DNA of 64,000 bases from the NCBI RefSeq assembly GCF_014650715.1, contig NZ_BMVM01000012.1, positions 124,001 through 188,000 on the forward strand, read 5' to 3'. A program made the translations under genes and the position numbers. How positions within the stretch are numbered: position 1 is the first letter of the stretch; the number at the start of each line of letters is the position of its first letter. This document shows, one piece after another, positions 26,998 to 35,011 of the stretch. This DNA comes from Streptomyces bluensis. GTDB taxonomy: Bacteria; Actinomycetota; Actinomycetes; Streptomycetales; Streptomycetaceae. The notes below the pieces were generated by a model that made no database searches, was not told the DNA's origin, and was given only the letters and a program-made list of their open reading frames with translations.

Positions 26998-27044
26998 GCC
27001 GTTCCGCCGTCGGTCGGCCCTGGAGAGCGCACCAGCTGTAGCTA

Positions 27045-27115
27045 GCTAGAGGCGCAGCTGCCGCTAGAGGGCAGTTCTCGCTAGAGGGCGGCTGTCGCTA
27101 GAGAGCGCAGCTGTC
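27045..27115. repeat. 17-19-bp tandem array rich in CTAG, 4 copies
   Basis: Units begin GCTAGAG: GCTAGAGGGCAGTTCTC, GCTAGAGGGCGGCTGTC and two longer variants. It contains four CTAG tetranucleotides, plus a fifth just upstream; CTAG is rare in Streptomyces DNA. The last unit provides the TAG stop (27098-27100) of the protease gene. Confidence 0.85.
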
Positions 27116-28297
27116 ACTGCCCACCTGCTGGTTGGCCGCTCGGCCTCTGGTGATGTCCTCCTGGACCTCGTCCACGGTCAGCGCGTACCCGGTCTCGGGG
27201 TCGTCGAGGGACTTCGCGAAGACCACGCCGTACACCTTGCCGTCGGGCGTGAGCAGCGGGCCGCCGGAGTTGCCCTGGCGGACGGTCGCGTACAGCGAGT
27301 ACACGTCACGGCTGACGGTGCCGCGGTGATAGATGTCCGGGCCGTTGGCGGTGATGCGGCCCCGCACCCGCGCGGGGCGCACGTCGTACGCGCCGTTCTC
27401 CGGGAAGCCCGCCACGATCGCGCTGTCGCCGGTGGCGGCGTCCTCGGGCGAGAACTGCAGCGCCGGCGCGTTCAGGTTCGGCACGTCCAGTACGGCGATG
27501 TCGCGCTCCCAGTCGTAGAGGACGACCGTGGCGTCGTACCTGCGGCCCTCGCCCCCTATCTGGACGGTGGGCTCGTCGACGCCGCCGACCACGTGCGCGT
27601 TGGTCATCACGCGGCGCCGGCCGAAGACGAACCCGGTGCCTTCGAGGACCTTGCCGCAGCTCTCGGCGGTGCCCATGACCTTGACGATGGACTTCTTGGC
27701 CTGCTGGGCGACCGCGCTGTTCGCCAGCCTCGGGTCGGGGGGCTGGACCTCGGGGATCTTCTCGTTCGAGAACGGGCTGAAGACCTGTGGGAAGCCGTTC
27801 TGCGCGAGGACCGAGGAGAAGTCCGCGAACCAGGTGTCGGCCTGGTCGGGGAGGGTGCTCGACACACCGTGGAGCACCCTGGAGTTGCGCACCTCCTTGC
27901 CCAGCGTCGGCAGCGTCGTCCCCGCGAGCGCGGAACCGATCAGCCAGGCGACCAGGAGCATCGCCACCACGTTGACAAAAGCGCCCCCGGTGGCGTCGAG
28001 GGCGCGGGCCGGGGACCAGGTGATGTAGCGGCGGAGTCTGCTGCCCCAGTGGGTGGTCAGGGCCTGGCCGACCGAGGCGCAGACGATGACGACGATCACC
28101 GCGACAACGGCGGCGGTCGTACTTACCTCCGCGTCGTCGGTCAGCGCGTCCCAGACGACCGGGAGCAGATAGACCGCGGCGAGGCCGCCACCGAGGAAGC
28201 CGATCACCGAGAGGACGCCGACGACGAAGCCCTGGCGGTAGCCCACGATCGCGAACCACACGGCGGCGACCAGCAACAGGATGTCCAGCACGTTCAC
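27098..28297 (-). CDS. MarP-like membrane-anchored serine protease
   Basis: 399 residues: an N-terminal CvpA/colicin-V-production-type domain with four membrane segments (about residues 1-130) followed by an extracytoplasmic trypsin-like domain. The triad is intact: His in MTNAHVVGG, Asp in WERDIAVLD, Ser in RQGNSGGPL. This architecture is that of MarP, which protects mycobacteria against acid and oxidative stress by acting on peptidoglycan hydrolases. Start GTG giving VNVLDILLL; longer frames upstream are not credible as membrane protein. The stop codon lies in a tandem repeat. Confidence 0.9.
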   Translation of the reverse strand: MNVLDILLLVAAVWFAIVGYRQGFVVGVLSVIGFLGGGLAAVYLLPVVWDALTDDAEVSTTAAVVAVIVVIVCASVGQALTTHWGSRLRRYITWSPARALDATGGAFVNVVAMLLVAWLIGSALAGTTLPTLGKEVRNSRVLHGVSSTLPDQADTWFADFSSVLAQNGFPQVFSPFSNEKIPEVQPPDPRLANSAVAQQAKKSIVKVMGTAESCGKVLEGTGFVFGRRRVMTNAHVVGGVDEPTVQIGGEGRRYDATVVLYDWERDIAVLDVPNLNAPALQFSPEDAATGDSAIVAGFPENGAYDVRPARVRGRITANGPDIYHRGTVSRDVYSLYATVRQGNSGGPLLTPDGKVYGVVFAKSLDDPETGYALTVDEVQEDITRGRAANQQVGSDSCAL

Positions 28298-28417
28298 TGC
28301 TTCAAGCCTCGCCTCGTCACCTTGCGGTCGCCAATCCCCGGCCGGGCGACGGGGCCACCCCGCAGTGGCACACGGGCACGGCGTCCCCCGGAAAAACACA
28401 GCACGGCTGTCACCCTG

Positions 28418-29113
28418 TCATGCGCGCCAGTCGAGCGGGACCTGCTTGTCCCGGTCCCAAGGCCGCTCCCAGCCCGCGAAGTGCAGCAGACGGTCGATGA
28501 TTCCGGCCGTGAATCCCCACACCAGGGCCGATTCGACCAGGAATGCCGGGCCTCTGTGACCGCTGGGGTGGATGGCGGTGGCGCGGTTGCCGGGGTCCGT
28601 GAGATCCGCCACGGGGACGGTGAAGACACGGGCCGTCTCGTTCGGATCGACGACATCCACCGGGCTCGGCACTCGCCACCAGCCCAGCACGGGAGTGACC
28701 ACGAAGCCGCTCACCGGGATGTACAGCCTGGGCAGCACGCCGAACAGCTGGACGCCGCTCGGGTCGAGCCCGGTCTCCTCCTCGGCCTCGCGGAGAGCCG
28801 CCCGCAGCGGCCCGTCGGCCTTGGGGTCGCCGTCCTCGGGGTCCAGGGCGCCTCCGGGGAAGGAGGGCTGGCCCGCGTGCGACCGCAGCGAGCTCGCCCG
28901 CTCCATGAGCAGCAGCTCGGGCCCGCGCTCTCCCTCGCCGAACAGGATGAGCACGGCGGACTGCCGGCCCTCGCCGTTCGCCGGCGGGAGGAATCTGCTC
29001 AGCTGCGGTGGCTCCACCGTCTCGGCGGCGTGGGCCACCGGGTCCAGCCAGCCGGGCAGGCCGTCCTTGCTCAGCACCAGCCGCCCGTCGTGCGTGTTGC
29101 TCGCGTGCGTCAT
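28418..29113 (-). CDS. CoA-pyrophosphatase-type Nudix hydrolase
   Basis: 231 residues. A CoA-specific UPF0035-like motif (LLMERASSLRSHAGQPSFPGG) runs into the Nudix box (GG...LREAEEETGL). Homologues cleave CoA and its derivatives to 3',5'-ADP and phosphopantetheine. The start is the ATG after GGGGGTGGCG. It lies upstream of the MarP-like gene on the same strand with a 120-base gap; co-transcription is possible. Confidence 0.88.
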   Translation of the reverse strand: MTHASNTHDGRLVLSKDGLPGWLDPVAHAAETVEPPQLSRFLPPANGEGRQSAVLILFGEGERGPELLLMERASSLRSHAGQPSFPGGALDPEDGDPKADGPLRAALREAEEETGLDPSGVQLFGVLPRLYIPVSGFVVTPVLGWWRVPSPVDVVDPNETARVFTVPVADLTDPGNRATAIHPSGHRGPAFLVESALVWGFTAGIIDRLLHFAGWERPWDRDKQVPLDWRA

Positions 29114-29199
29114 CGCCACCCCCGTCGCTCTGCCGATCCCAACGCGCACGCCACGGCAGATCGTTCCGCGGGTCCCTCGTGTGGGTGTCGCGCCGTACG

Positions 29200-29388
29200 G
29201 GCGCCGCGGGGGCTTCCTGCCGTGCGGGCGCCGTACGGCCTTCCAGCCGTGCGGGCGCCGGTCGGGTGTCCTGGCGTATGGGCGCCGTACGGCCTTCCAG
29301 CCGTGCGGGCGCCGGTCGGGTGTCCTGGCGTATGGGCGCCGTACGGCCTTCCAGCCGTGCGGGCGCCGTGTGGGTGTCCTGCTGTGCC
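29200..29388. repeat. 27-bp tandem array, 7 copies, alternating two subtypes
   Basis: Seven contiguous 27-bp units, each opening with GGCGCC. Units 2, 4 and 6 (beginning GGCGCCGTACGGCCTTCC) are identical, units 3 and 5 (beginning GGCGCCGGTCGGGTGTCC) are identical, and 1 and 7 diverge, giving a 54-bp higher-order period. It fills nearly the whole gap between the endonuclease III stop and the Nudix start. Confidence 0.95.
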
Positions 29389-29393
29389 GGCTG

Positions 29394-30518
29394 TCATCCG
29401 GCCCCCAGCGGGGGTGCCGGGATGCCGCCGGCGTCCAGGTACGCCTGCGGGGGCTTGAGGCGCTGGCCCGGGAAGCCGCCCTTCTCGTACTTCAGGAGCT
29501 TCTTCGCCTTCTCCGGGTCCGTCTCGCCCTCGCCGTACGCCGGGCAGAGCGGGGCGATGGGGCAGGCGCCGCACGCGGGCTTGCGGGCGTGGCAGATACG
29601 GCGGCCGTGGAAGATCACGTGGTGCGAGAGCATCGTCCACTCGGTCTTCGGGAAGAGCGCGCCGACGGCCGCCTCGATCTTGTCCGGCTCGGTCTCCTCG
29701 GTCCACTTCCAGCGCCGGACCAGACGCTGGAAGTGCGTGTCCACCGTGATCCCGGGTCGCCCGAAGGCGTTGCCGAGCACGACGAAGGCGGTCTTCCGGC
29801 CGACGCCGGGCAGTTTGACCAGGTCCTCCAGCCGCCCGGGCACCTCCCCGCCGAAGTCCTCCACCAAGGCCTTCGACAGTCCCATGACCGACTTGGTCTT
29901 GGCCCGGAAGAAGCCGCACGGCCGCAGGATCTCCTCGACCTCCTCGGGGTTGGCCGCGGCAAGGTCCTCGGGCGTCGGGTACTTCGCGAAGAGCGCCGGC
30001 GTCGTCTGGTTCACGCGCAGGTCGGTGGTCTGGGCCGACAGGACCGTGGCCACAATCAGCTGGAAGGGGTTCTCGAAGTCCAGCTCCGGGTGGGCGTACG
30101 GGTACGCCTCGGCGAGCTCGCGGTTGATACGGCGGGCCCGGCGGACGAGCGCGGTGCGCGACTCGGTCTTCGGGGGCTTCGGGGGCTTCTTGTCCCCGGC
30201 CTTGCCGCCCGGTCCCTCCTTGACGGCGGGCTCGGAGTTCGAAGGAGCAGCCTTCTTGGACGGGGCGGCTCTTCCAGCCGGAGTGATTCTTCCGGCTGGA
30301 GCGGCTTTCCCGGCCGGAGCGGCCTTCTTCGGGGCCGACTTCCGGACAGGCTTCCCTCCTGGCTCCTCGGCAGCGGCCGACCTCGCGGCCGCACCCGCTT
30401 CTGCCGCCTTTGTCGCTTTCTTCGCTTCCGCGGGGACCTGTTCGCCCACAGCGGAATCGCGCCGTGCAACCACCCGTCCAGCTCCCTTGACCTGTGCTCT
30501 CACCGGCGATTTGGACAC
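29394..30518 (-). CDS. nth: Endonuclease III with long low-complexity N-terminus
   Basis: DNA glycosylase/AP lyase for oxidised pyrimidines. The core (about residues 119-345) has the helix-hairpin-helix LPGVGRKTA with catalytic Lys, the catalytic Asp in VDTHF, and the 4Fe-4S cluster ligands C-x6-C-x2-C-x5-C (CHARKPACGACPIAPLC). The first 118 residues are Ala/Lys/Pro-rich (KKAAPAG, TPAGRAAPSKK), absent from enterobacterial Nth and encoded by imperfect DNA repeats. A later true start is possible. It is divergent from crp. Confidence 0.92.
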   Translation of the reverse strand: MSKSPVRAQVKGAGRVVARRDSAVGEQVPAEAKKATKAAEAGAAARSAAAEEPGGKPVRKSAPKKAAPAGKAAPAGRITPAGRAAPSKKAAPSNSEPAVKEGPGGKAGDKKPPKPPKTESRTALVRRARRINRELAEAYPYAHPELDFENPFQLIVATVLSAQTTDLRVNQTTPALFAKYPTPEDLAAANPEEVEEILRPCGFFRAKTKSVMGLSKALVEDFGGEVPGRLEDLVKLPGVGRKTAFVVLGNAFGRPGITVDTHFQRLVRRWKWTEETEPDKIEAAVGALFPKTEWTMLSHHVIFHGRRICHARKPACGACPIAPLCPAYGEGETDPEKAKKLLKYEKGGFPGQRLKPPQAYLDAGGIPAPPLGAG

Positions 30519-30620
30519 CCGGCCAGCCTAAAGCCAGGCACCGACATCTGCCCCTGACCCAGAAGACCGGCCGGCAATTGGACCCCTGCCGGACACGTGG
30601 GCACACCTGTACGGCATCCT

Positions 30621-30634
30621 TGTGACAGATCACA
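30621..30634 (+). promoter_or_regulatory. Candidate Crp operator upstream of crp
   Basis: TGTGACAGATCACA is a perfect 5+5 dyad (TGTGA/TCACA), the half-sites of CRP-family operators, but the spacer is 4 rather than the usual 6. It lies 91 bases before the crp start, between the divergent nth and crp genes. Confidence 0.5.
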
Positions 30635-30724
30635 CTGTTTGGACCGTCGGGCAATATGGGGAGCACGGTCCCCTGGTACCACGGGGAGCAAGATCCCCTG
30701 AGCAGGTCGACAAGGAGAGAACTC

Positions 30725-31399
30725 GTGGACGACGTTCTGCGGCGCAATCCGCTCTTCGCCGCGCTCGACGACGAGCAGGCCGCGGAGCTTCGCGCCTCCA
30801 TGAGTGAGGTGACCCTCGCGCGCGGTGACGCCCTGTTCCATGAGGGCGACCCCGGTGACCGCCTGTACGTGGTCACGGAGGGCAAGGTCAAGCTTCATCG
30901 CACGTCCCCGGACGGCCGGGAGAACATGCTGGCCGTCGTGGGCCCCAGTGAGCTCATCGGCGAACTGTCGCTGTTCGACCCGGGCCCGCGTACGGCGACG
31001 GCCACCGCACTGACCGAGGTCAAGCTGCTCGGCCTGGGCCACGGCGACCTCCAGCCCTGGCTGAACGCCCGCCCGGAGGTGGCCGGCGCCCTGCTGCGCG
31101 CGGTCGCCCGCCGACTGCGCAAGACCAACGACCAGATGTCCGACCTGGTCTTCTCGGATGTCCCCGGCCGCGTGGCCCGCGCGCTCCTGGACCTCTCGCG
31201 TCGCTTCGGCGTGCAGTCCGAGGAAGGCATCCACGTGGTGCACGACCTCACGCAGGAAGAGCTCGCCCAGCTCGTCGGCGCCTCCCGTGAGACGGTCAAC
31301 AAGGCCCTCGCGGACTTCGCCGGCCGTGGCTGGCTGCGTCTGGAGGCCCGCGCGGTGATCCTCCTGGACGTCGAGCGCCTCGCCAAGCGTTCCCGCTGA
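30725..31399 (+). CDS. crp: Crp/Fnr-family transcriptional regulator
   Basis: 224 residues, the length of S. coelicolor Crp. The N-terminal cyclic-nucleotide-binding domain contains GELSLFDPGPRTATATA (phosphate-binding cassette) and the C-terminal winged helix-turn-helix contains LTQEELAQLVGASRETVNKAL. In S. coelicolor Crp is needed for germination and controls antibiotic synthesis. The GTG start is fixed by AAGGAGAGAA 4 bases upstream; longer frames lack this. Confidence 0.95.
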   Translation: MDDVLRRNPLFAALDDEQAAELRASMSEVTLARGDALFHEGDPGDRLYVVTEGKVKLHRTSPDGRENMLAVVGPSELIGELSLFDPGPRTATATALTEVKLLGLGHGDLQPWLNARPEVAGALLRAVARRLRKTNDQMSDLVFSDVPGRVARALLDLSRRFGVQSEEGIHVVHDLTQEELAQLVGASRETVNKALADFAGRGWLRLEARAVILLDVERLAKRSR

Positions 31400-31417
31400 C
31401 TTCCGGCACACCGACGG

Positions 31418-31441
31418 GGTCCCGCTCCCTGGAGCGGGGCC
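31418..31441 (+). terminator. Hairpin after crp
   Basis: CCCGCTC (31421-31427) pairs with GAGCGGG (31432-31438), extended by three outer pairs. 18 bases after the stop. Confidence 0.6.
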
Positions 31442-31458
31442 TCATTCACAGTGATCAC

Positions 31459-32307
31459 GTGGCCGGAACTGAGCACTCCAGAGCCCCCAGAGGGCTCGAC
31501 CCGCAGGGCTGCATCGAACGCGAGGGATCCCTCGGGCGGATCCCCCAGGCGTTCCGTCCCGTCGTCGCCACCGCGCGAGACCGGATCCTCGACGCCTTCG
31601 GCACCCGCCTGCACAGCGCGTACCTCTACGGCTCGGTCCCCCGCGGCACCGCGCGCGTGGGGCGCAGCGACCTGGACCTCCTCGTCGCCCTCCGCCAGGA
31701 ACCCACGGAGGCGGACCGCGCGGAGGCCCGTGCCCTCGATGAGGCGCTCGACCTGGAGTTCCCGCAGATCGACGGCTCCGGCACCCTGCTGCACAGCCGT
31801 ACGCGGCTGCTGAGTGCCCTGGAGAGGTACGACCTGGGTTGGTTCGTCGCCTGCCTCTGCACGCCTCTCCTGGGCGAAGACCTCGCCCAGTACCTGCCCC
31901 GCTACCGCCCGGACTCGCTCCTCGCGCGCGAGACCAACGGCGATCTCACCCTGCGCCTTCAGCGGTGGCGCAAACGGATCGAGGAAGTGACCGGTGGCGC
32001 GTCCGGCGACGCGGCCACCGAGAAAGCCCGGCGCTCCCTCGTCCGTGGCGTCTCCCGCCACCTCGTCCGCACAGGCTTCACCCTGGTCATGCCCCGTTGG
32101 AACGGCTGGACCAGCGACCTGCACGCTATGGCCGAGGTGTTCGGGCAGTACTACCCGGAGCGCGCCGGGCAGATGCGGTCGGCGGCGGTCGCGGCGTACG
32201 AGCCGGGGCCCGACCCGGCCGTCCTGCGCTGCTACGTGGACGACCTCGGCCCGTGGCTCGCCGAGGAGTACGCGCGCGTGCACGGCGTCAAGGCAGCGCG
32301 CCCCTGA
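31459..32307 (+). CDS. Nucleotidyltransferase-fold protein
   Basis: 282 residues. The N-terminal minimal nucleotidyltransferase motif YLYGSVPRGTARVGRSDLDLLV has the GS...DxD arrangement needed for metal and NTP binding. The rest is helical and resembles aminoglycoside-adenylyltransferase-like proteins of unknown substrate. GTG start, 59 bases after the crp stop with a hairpin between. Converges on the metallo-beta-lactamase gene. Confidence 0.8.
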   Translation: MAGTEHSRAPRGLDPQGCIEREGSLGRIPQAFRPVVATARDRILDAFGTRLHSAYLYGSVPRGTARVGRSDLDLLVALRQEPTEADRAEARALDEALDLEFPQIDGSGTLLHSRTRLLSALERYDLGWFVACLCTPLLGEDLAQYLPRYRPDSLLARETNGDLTLRLQRWRKRIEEVTGGASGDAATEKARRSLVRGVSRHLVRTGFTLVMPRWNGWTSDLHAMAEVFGQYYPERAGQMRSAAVAAYEPGPDPAVLRCYVDDLGPWLAEEYARVHGVKAARP

Positions 32308-32325
32308 GGCGGCAGCGGCCCGGCG

Positions 32326-33156
32326 TCAGATCAGGCCGTGCTCCGTCAGGTAGTCCAGCTGCGCCCGTACCGACAGTTCGGCCGCCGGCCACAGTGACCG
32401 GTCCACATCCGCGTACACGTGGGCCACGAGCTCGGCCGCCGTGCGGTAGCCGTCCTCGACCGCCGTCTCGATCTGGGCGAGCCGGTGGGCGCGATGGGCG
32501 AGATAGAACTCGACGGCGCCCTGGGCGTCGTCGAGGACGGGGCCGTGGCCGGGGAGGACGGTGTGGACGCCGTCGTCGACGGTCAGTGACCGGAGCCGCC
32601 GCAGGGAGTCGAGATAGTCCCCGAGACGGCCGTCCGGGTGGGCCACGACCGTCGTTCCGCGGCCCAGGATGGTGTCACCCGTCAGGACCGCCCGATCGGC
32701 CGGGAGATGGAAGCACAGCGAGTCGGCGGTGTGCCCGGGTGTGGGGACGACCCGCAGCTCAAGCCCGCCGACGGTCACCACGTCGCCCGCGCCCAGCCCC
32801 TCGTCCCCGAGCCGCAGTGCCGGGTCGAGCGCGCGCACCGTGGTTCCCGTGAGCTCGGCGAACCGCGCCGCGCCCTCCGCGTGGTCGGGGTGCCCGTGCG
32901 TGAGCAGCGTCAGCGCGAACCGTTTTCCGGCCCTCTCCGCCGTGTCGACGACGTTCCGCAGGTGTCCGTCGTCCAGCGGCCCCGGGTCGACGACGACCGC
33001 CAGTTCGGAGTCGGGCTCGGACAGGATCCAGGTGTTCGTGCCGTCGAGGGTCATCGGGGACGCGTTGGGCGCGAGCACGTTGACGGCGCGCGGGGTGGCG
33101 GCGCCCGAGACGACCCCACCCCGTGGCTGGCCGGGAAGTGCGGCGGCGTCCGTCAT
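32326..33156 (-). CDS. Metallo-beta-lactamase-fold hydrolase (LACTB2-like)
   Basis: 276 residues with the metal motif THGHPDHAEG, a further His (TPGHTADS), Asp (TGDTILG) and His (LPGHGP), all consistent with two bound metals. A C-terminal winged-helix-like tail (LVAHVYADVDRSLWPAAELSVRAQL) is typical of the LACTB2/RNase subgroup. The substrate is unknown; a nucleic acid or thioester is likely. It follows the second Nudix gene by 40 bases on the same strand, so they probably share a transcript. Confidence 0.87.
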   Translation of the reverse strand: MTDAAALPGQPRGGVVSGAATPRAVNVLAPNASPMTLDGTNTWILSEPDSELAVVVDPGPLDDGHLRNVVDTAERAGKRFALTLLTHGHPDHAEGAARFAELTGTTVRALDPALRLGDEGLGAGDVVTVGGLELRVVPTPGHTADSLCFHLPADRAVLTGDTILGRGTTVVAHPDGRLGDYLDSLRRLRSLTVDDGVHTVLPGHGPVLDDAQGAVEFYLAHRAHRLAQIETAVEDGYRTAAELVAHVYADVDRSLWPAAELSVRAQLDYLTEHGLI

Positions 33157-33196
33157 GCGGGGGCCTCTTCCAGGACGTGGCTCATCAGGACGTGAC

Positions 33197-34066
33197 TCAT
33201 GCGGGGGTTCGCCCCGTCGGGATGTGCTTGGTGAACTCGTCGTGACCGGGCCAGGAGAGGACGATCTCGCCGTCCTCCAGGCGGGCCCGTGCCAGGACCG
33301 CGGTCATGTCACGGCCGGGCGCGGCGGCCAGTGCCTCCGCGGCCGAGGCGTACGGGACGAGCTGGCGCAGGGTCGCGATGGTGGGCGGCATCATCAGCAG
33401 CTCACCCTTGTCGTACGCGTCGGCCGCGTCGCGGGGGCGGATCCACACGGTGCGGTCGGCCTCCGTGGAGGCGTTGCGGGTGCGCTGGCCCTTGGGGAGG
33501 GCGGCCACGAAGAACCAGGTGTCGTAGCGGCGGGGCTCGAACTCCGGGGTGATCCACCGGGTCCACACGCCGAGGAGGTCGGAACGCAGCACCAGGCCCC
33601 TGCGCTCCAGGAACTCCGCGAAGGACAGGTCGCGGGCGGCCACGGCCGCGCGGTCCGCCTCCCAGTCCTCCCCCGTCGTGTCGCCGACCACGGAGTCGGC
33701 GGTCGGGCCCGCGAGGAGGACACCCGCCTCCTCGTAGGTCTCGCGTACAGCCGCGCAGACGACGGCCTGGGCGCCGGCCTCGTCGACCCCCAGTCTGTCC
33801 GCCCACCACGCGCGCGTGGGGCCCGCCCAGCGGATGTGGCGTTCGTCGTCGCGGGGGTCCACACCACCGCCCGGGTACGCGTACGCGCCTCCGGCGAAGG
33901 CCATGGAGGCGCGTCTGCGCAGCATGTGCACCACGGGGGTGCCGTCGGTGTCCTTGAGCAGGATGACCGTGGCCGCCCTCTTGGGGACGACCGGGGTGAG
34001 CGTGCCCTCCGCCAGCGCGCGAATGCGTTCCGGCCACTCCGGTGGGTACCACTGACCGTTCGCCAT
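33197..34066 (-). CDS. Nudix hydrolase, NUDT19-like
   Basis: 289 residues. A WAG/YPGG context (FAGGAYAYPGGGVDPRDDE) leads to a Nudix helix interrupted by a long insert (AAVRETYEEAGVLL), the layout of NUDT19-like acyl-CoA pyrophosphatases. The start MANGQWYPPEWP is well conserved in Streptomyces homologues from memory. It is directly upstream of the metallo-beta-lactamase gene. Confidence 0.85.
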   Translation of the reverse strand: MANGQWYPPEWPERIRALAEGTLTPVVPKRAATVILLKDTDGTPVVHMLRRRASMAFAGGAYAYPGGGVDPRDDERHIRWAGPTRAWWADRLGVDEAGAQAVVCAAVRETYEEAGVLLAGPTADSVVGDTTGEDWEADRAAVAARDLSFAEFLERRGLVLRSDLLGVWTRWITPEFEPRRYDTWFFVAALPKGQRTRNASTEADRTVWIRPRDAADAYDKGELLMMPPTIATLRQLVPYASAAEALAAAPGRDMTAVLARARLEDGEIVLSWPGHDEFTKHIPTGRTPA

Positions 34067-34178
34067 GGCCGGAGGCTATCCCGTAGTGCGCTGATGTTCG
34101 AGAGGCAACAATCGGTTGCTCCTGGGGCGCGTACTACACGTTCTACGCGTCCTACGAACCGGTGCTCCTGGTCACGGA

Positions 34179-34214
34179 TTTCCCGACAGGAACGGCTTTC
34201 CCGACAGGAACGGC
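34179..34214. repeat. 18-bp perfect duplication
   Basis: Two adjacent identical copies of TTTCCCGACAGGAACGGC between the Nudix start and the RidA stop. Confidence 0.9.
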
Positions 34215-34257
34215 GGCGCCGTACCGCGCCGGGCACCGCTGTCCCCGGAGCCGTCGC

Positions 34258-34725
34258 TCACCCCTCCGTCAGCTCCACCTGGATCTCGACCTCCACGGGC
34301 GCGTCCAGCGGAAGCACCGCCACGCCGACGGCGCTGCGGGCGTGGACGCCCTTGTCGCCGAGGACCGCGCCGAGCAGTTCACTGGCGCCGTTGAGGACGG
34401 CGGGCTGGCCCGTGAAGTCGGGGGCCGAGGCGACGAAGCCCACGACCTTCACCACGCGCGCGACGCGGTCGAGGTCACCGGCGACCGACTTGACCGCGGC
34501 GAGCGCGTTGAGCGCGCAGGTGCGTGCCAGGTCCTTGGCCTCCTCCTGGGTGACCTCCGCGCCGACCTTGCCGGTGACCGGCAGCTTGCCGTCCACCATG
34601 GGCAGCTGCCCGGCGGTGTACACGTACACGCCCGACCGCACGGCGGGCTGGTACGCGGCGAGCGGCGGCACGACCTCCGGCAGGCTCAGCCCGAGCTCGG
34701 CGAGCTTCGCCTCGACGGCACTCAC
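34258..34725 (-). CDS. RidA-family protein
   Basis: 155 residues, a YjgF/YER057c/UK114-type protein. Family members trimerise and hydrolyse reactive enamine/imine intermediates. Recognisable are YTAGQLPMVDG, RTCALNALAAVKS and the C-terminal VEIQVELTEG. In the usual Arg position the segment AVGVAVLPLDAPVEVE lacks an Arg, so deaminase activity may be weak or absent. The GTG overlaps the DUF4177 stop (GTGA). Confidence 0.85.
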   Translation of the reverse strand: MSAVEAKLAELGLSLPEVVPPLAAYQPAVRSGVYVYTAGQLPMVDGKLPVTGKVGAEVTQEEAKDLARTCALNALAAVKSVAGDLDRVARVVKVVGFVASAPDFTGQPAVLNGASELLGAVLGDKGVHARSAVGVAVLPLDAPVEVEIQVELTEG

Positions 34726-34883
34726 GCCTGCTTCTCCCGCTTCAGGTAGGCCACCAGCTGCTCGGGGTTGTTCGGCCCGGGCACGACCTGGACGAGCTCC
34801 CAGCCGTCCTCGCCCCAGGTGTCCAGAATCTGCTTCGTGGCGTGGACGAGCAGCGGCACGGTTGCGTATTCCCACTTGGTCAT
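34722..34883 (-). CDS. DUF4177 small protein
   Basis: 53 residues beginning MTKWEYATVPLLVHATKQIL and containing the DUF4177 core (GEDGWELVQVVPG). Function unknown. Coupled to ridA by a four-base overlap, divergent from the ArsA-like pair. Confidence 0.85.
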   Translation of the reverse strand: MTKWEYATVPLLVHATKQILDTWGEDGWELVQVVPGPNNPEQLVAYLKREKQA

Positions 34884-34998
34884 GGGGCCGACTCTAGCCG
34901 TTGCGCAGCGGGGTTCATGCGGGGGTCGTACGGGGCTCATGGGGCCGACAGCAGCCGCGTTATCCACAGCCTCCCGCGTAGGCCGTACGCGGACTGGT

Positions 34999-35004
34999 TA
35001 GGCT
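34999..35004 (+). promoter_or_regulatory. -10 box for a leaderless ArsA-like transcript
   Basis: TAGGCT followed by 7 bases and the GTG start, with no Shine-Dalgarno sequence, indicates leaderless expression. Confidence 0.5.
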
Positions 35005-35011
35005 CGAAGGC

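Noticed and set aside
29200..29388. CRISPR-like array
   Set aside because: Units are contiguous with no unique spacers, and no cas genes are present.
27326..29458. Long plus-strand frame opposite the protease, Nudix and nth genes
   Set aside because: Shadow frame; the opposite strand has intact catalytic motifs throughout.
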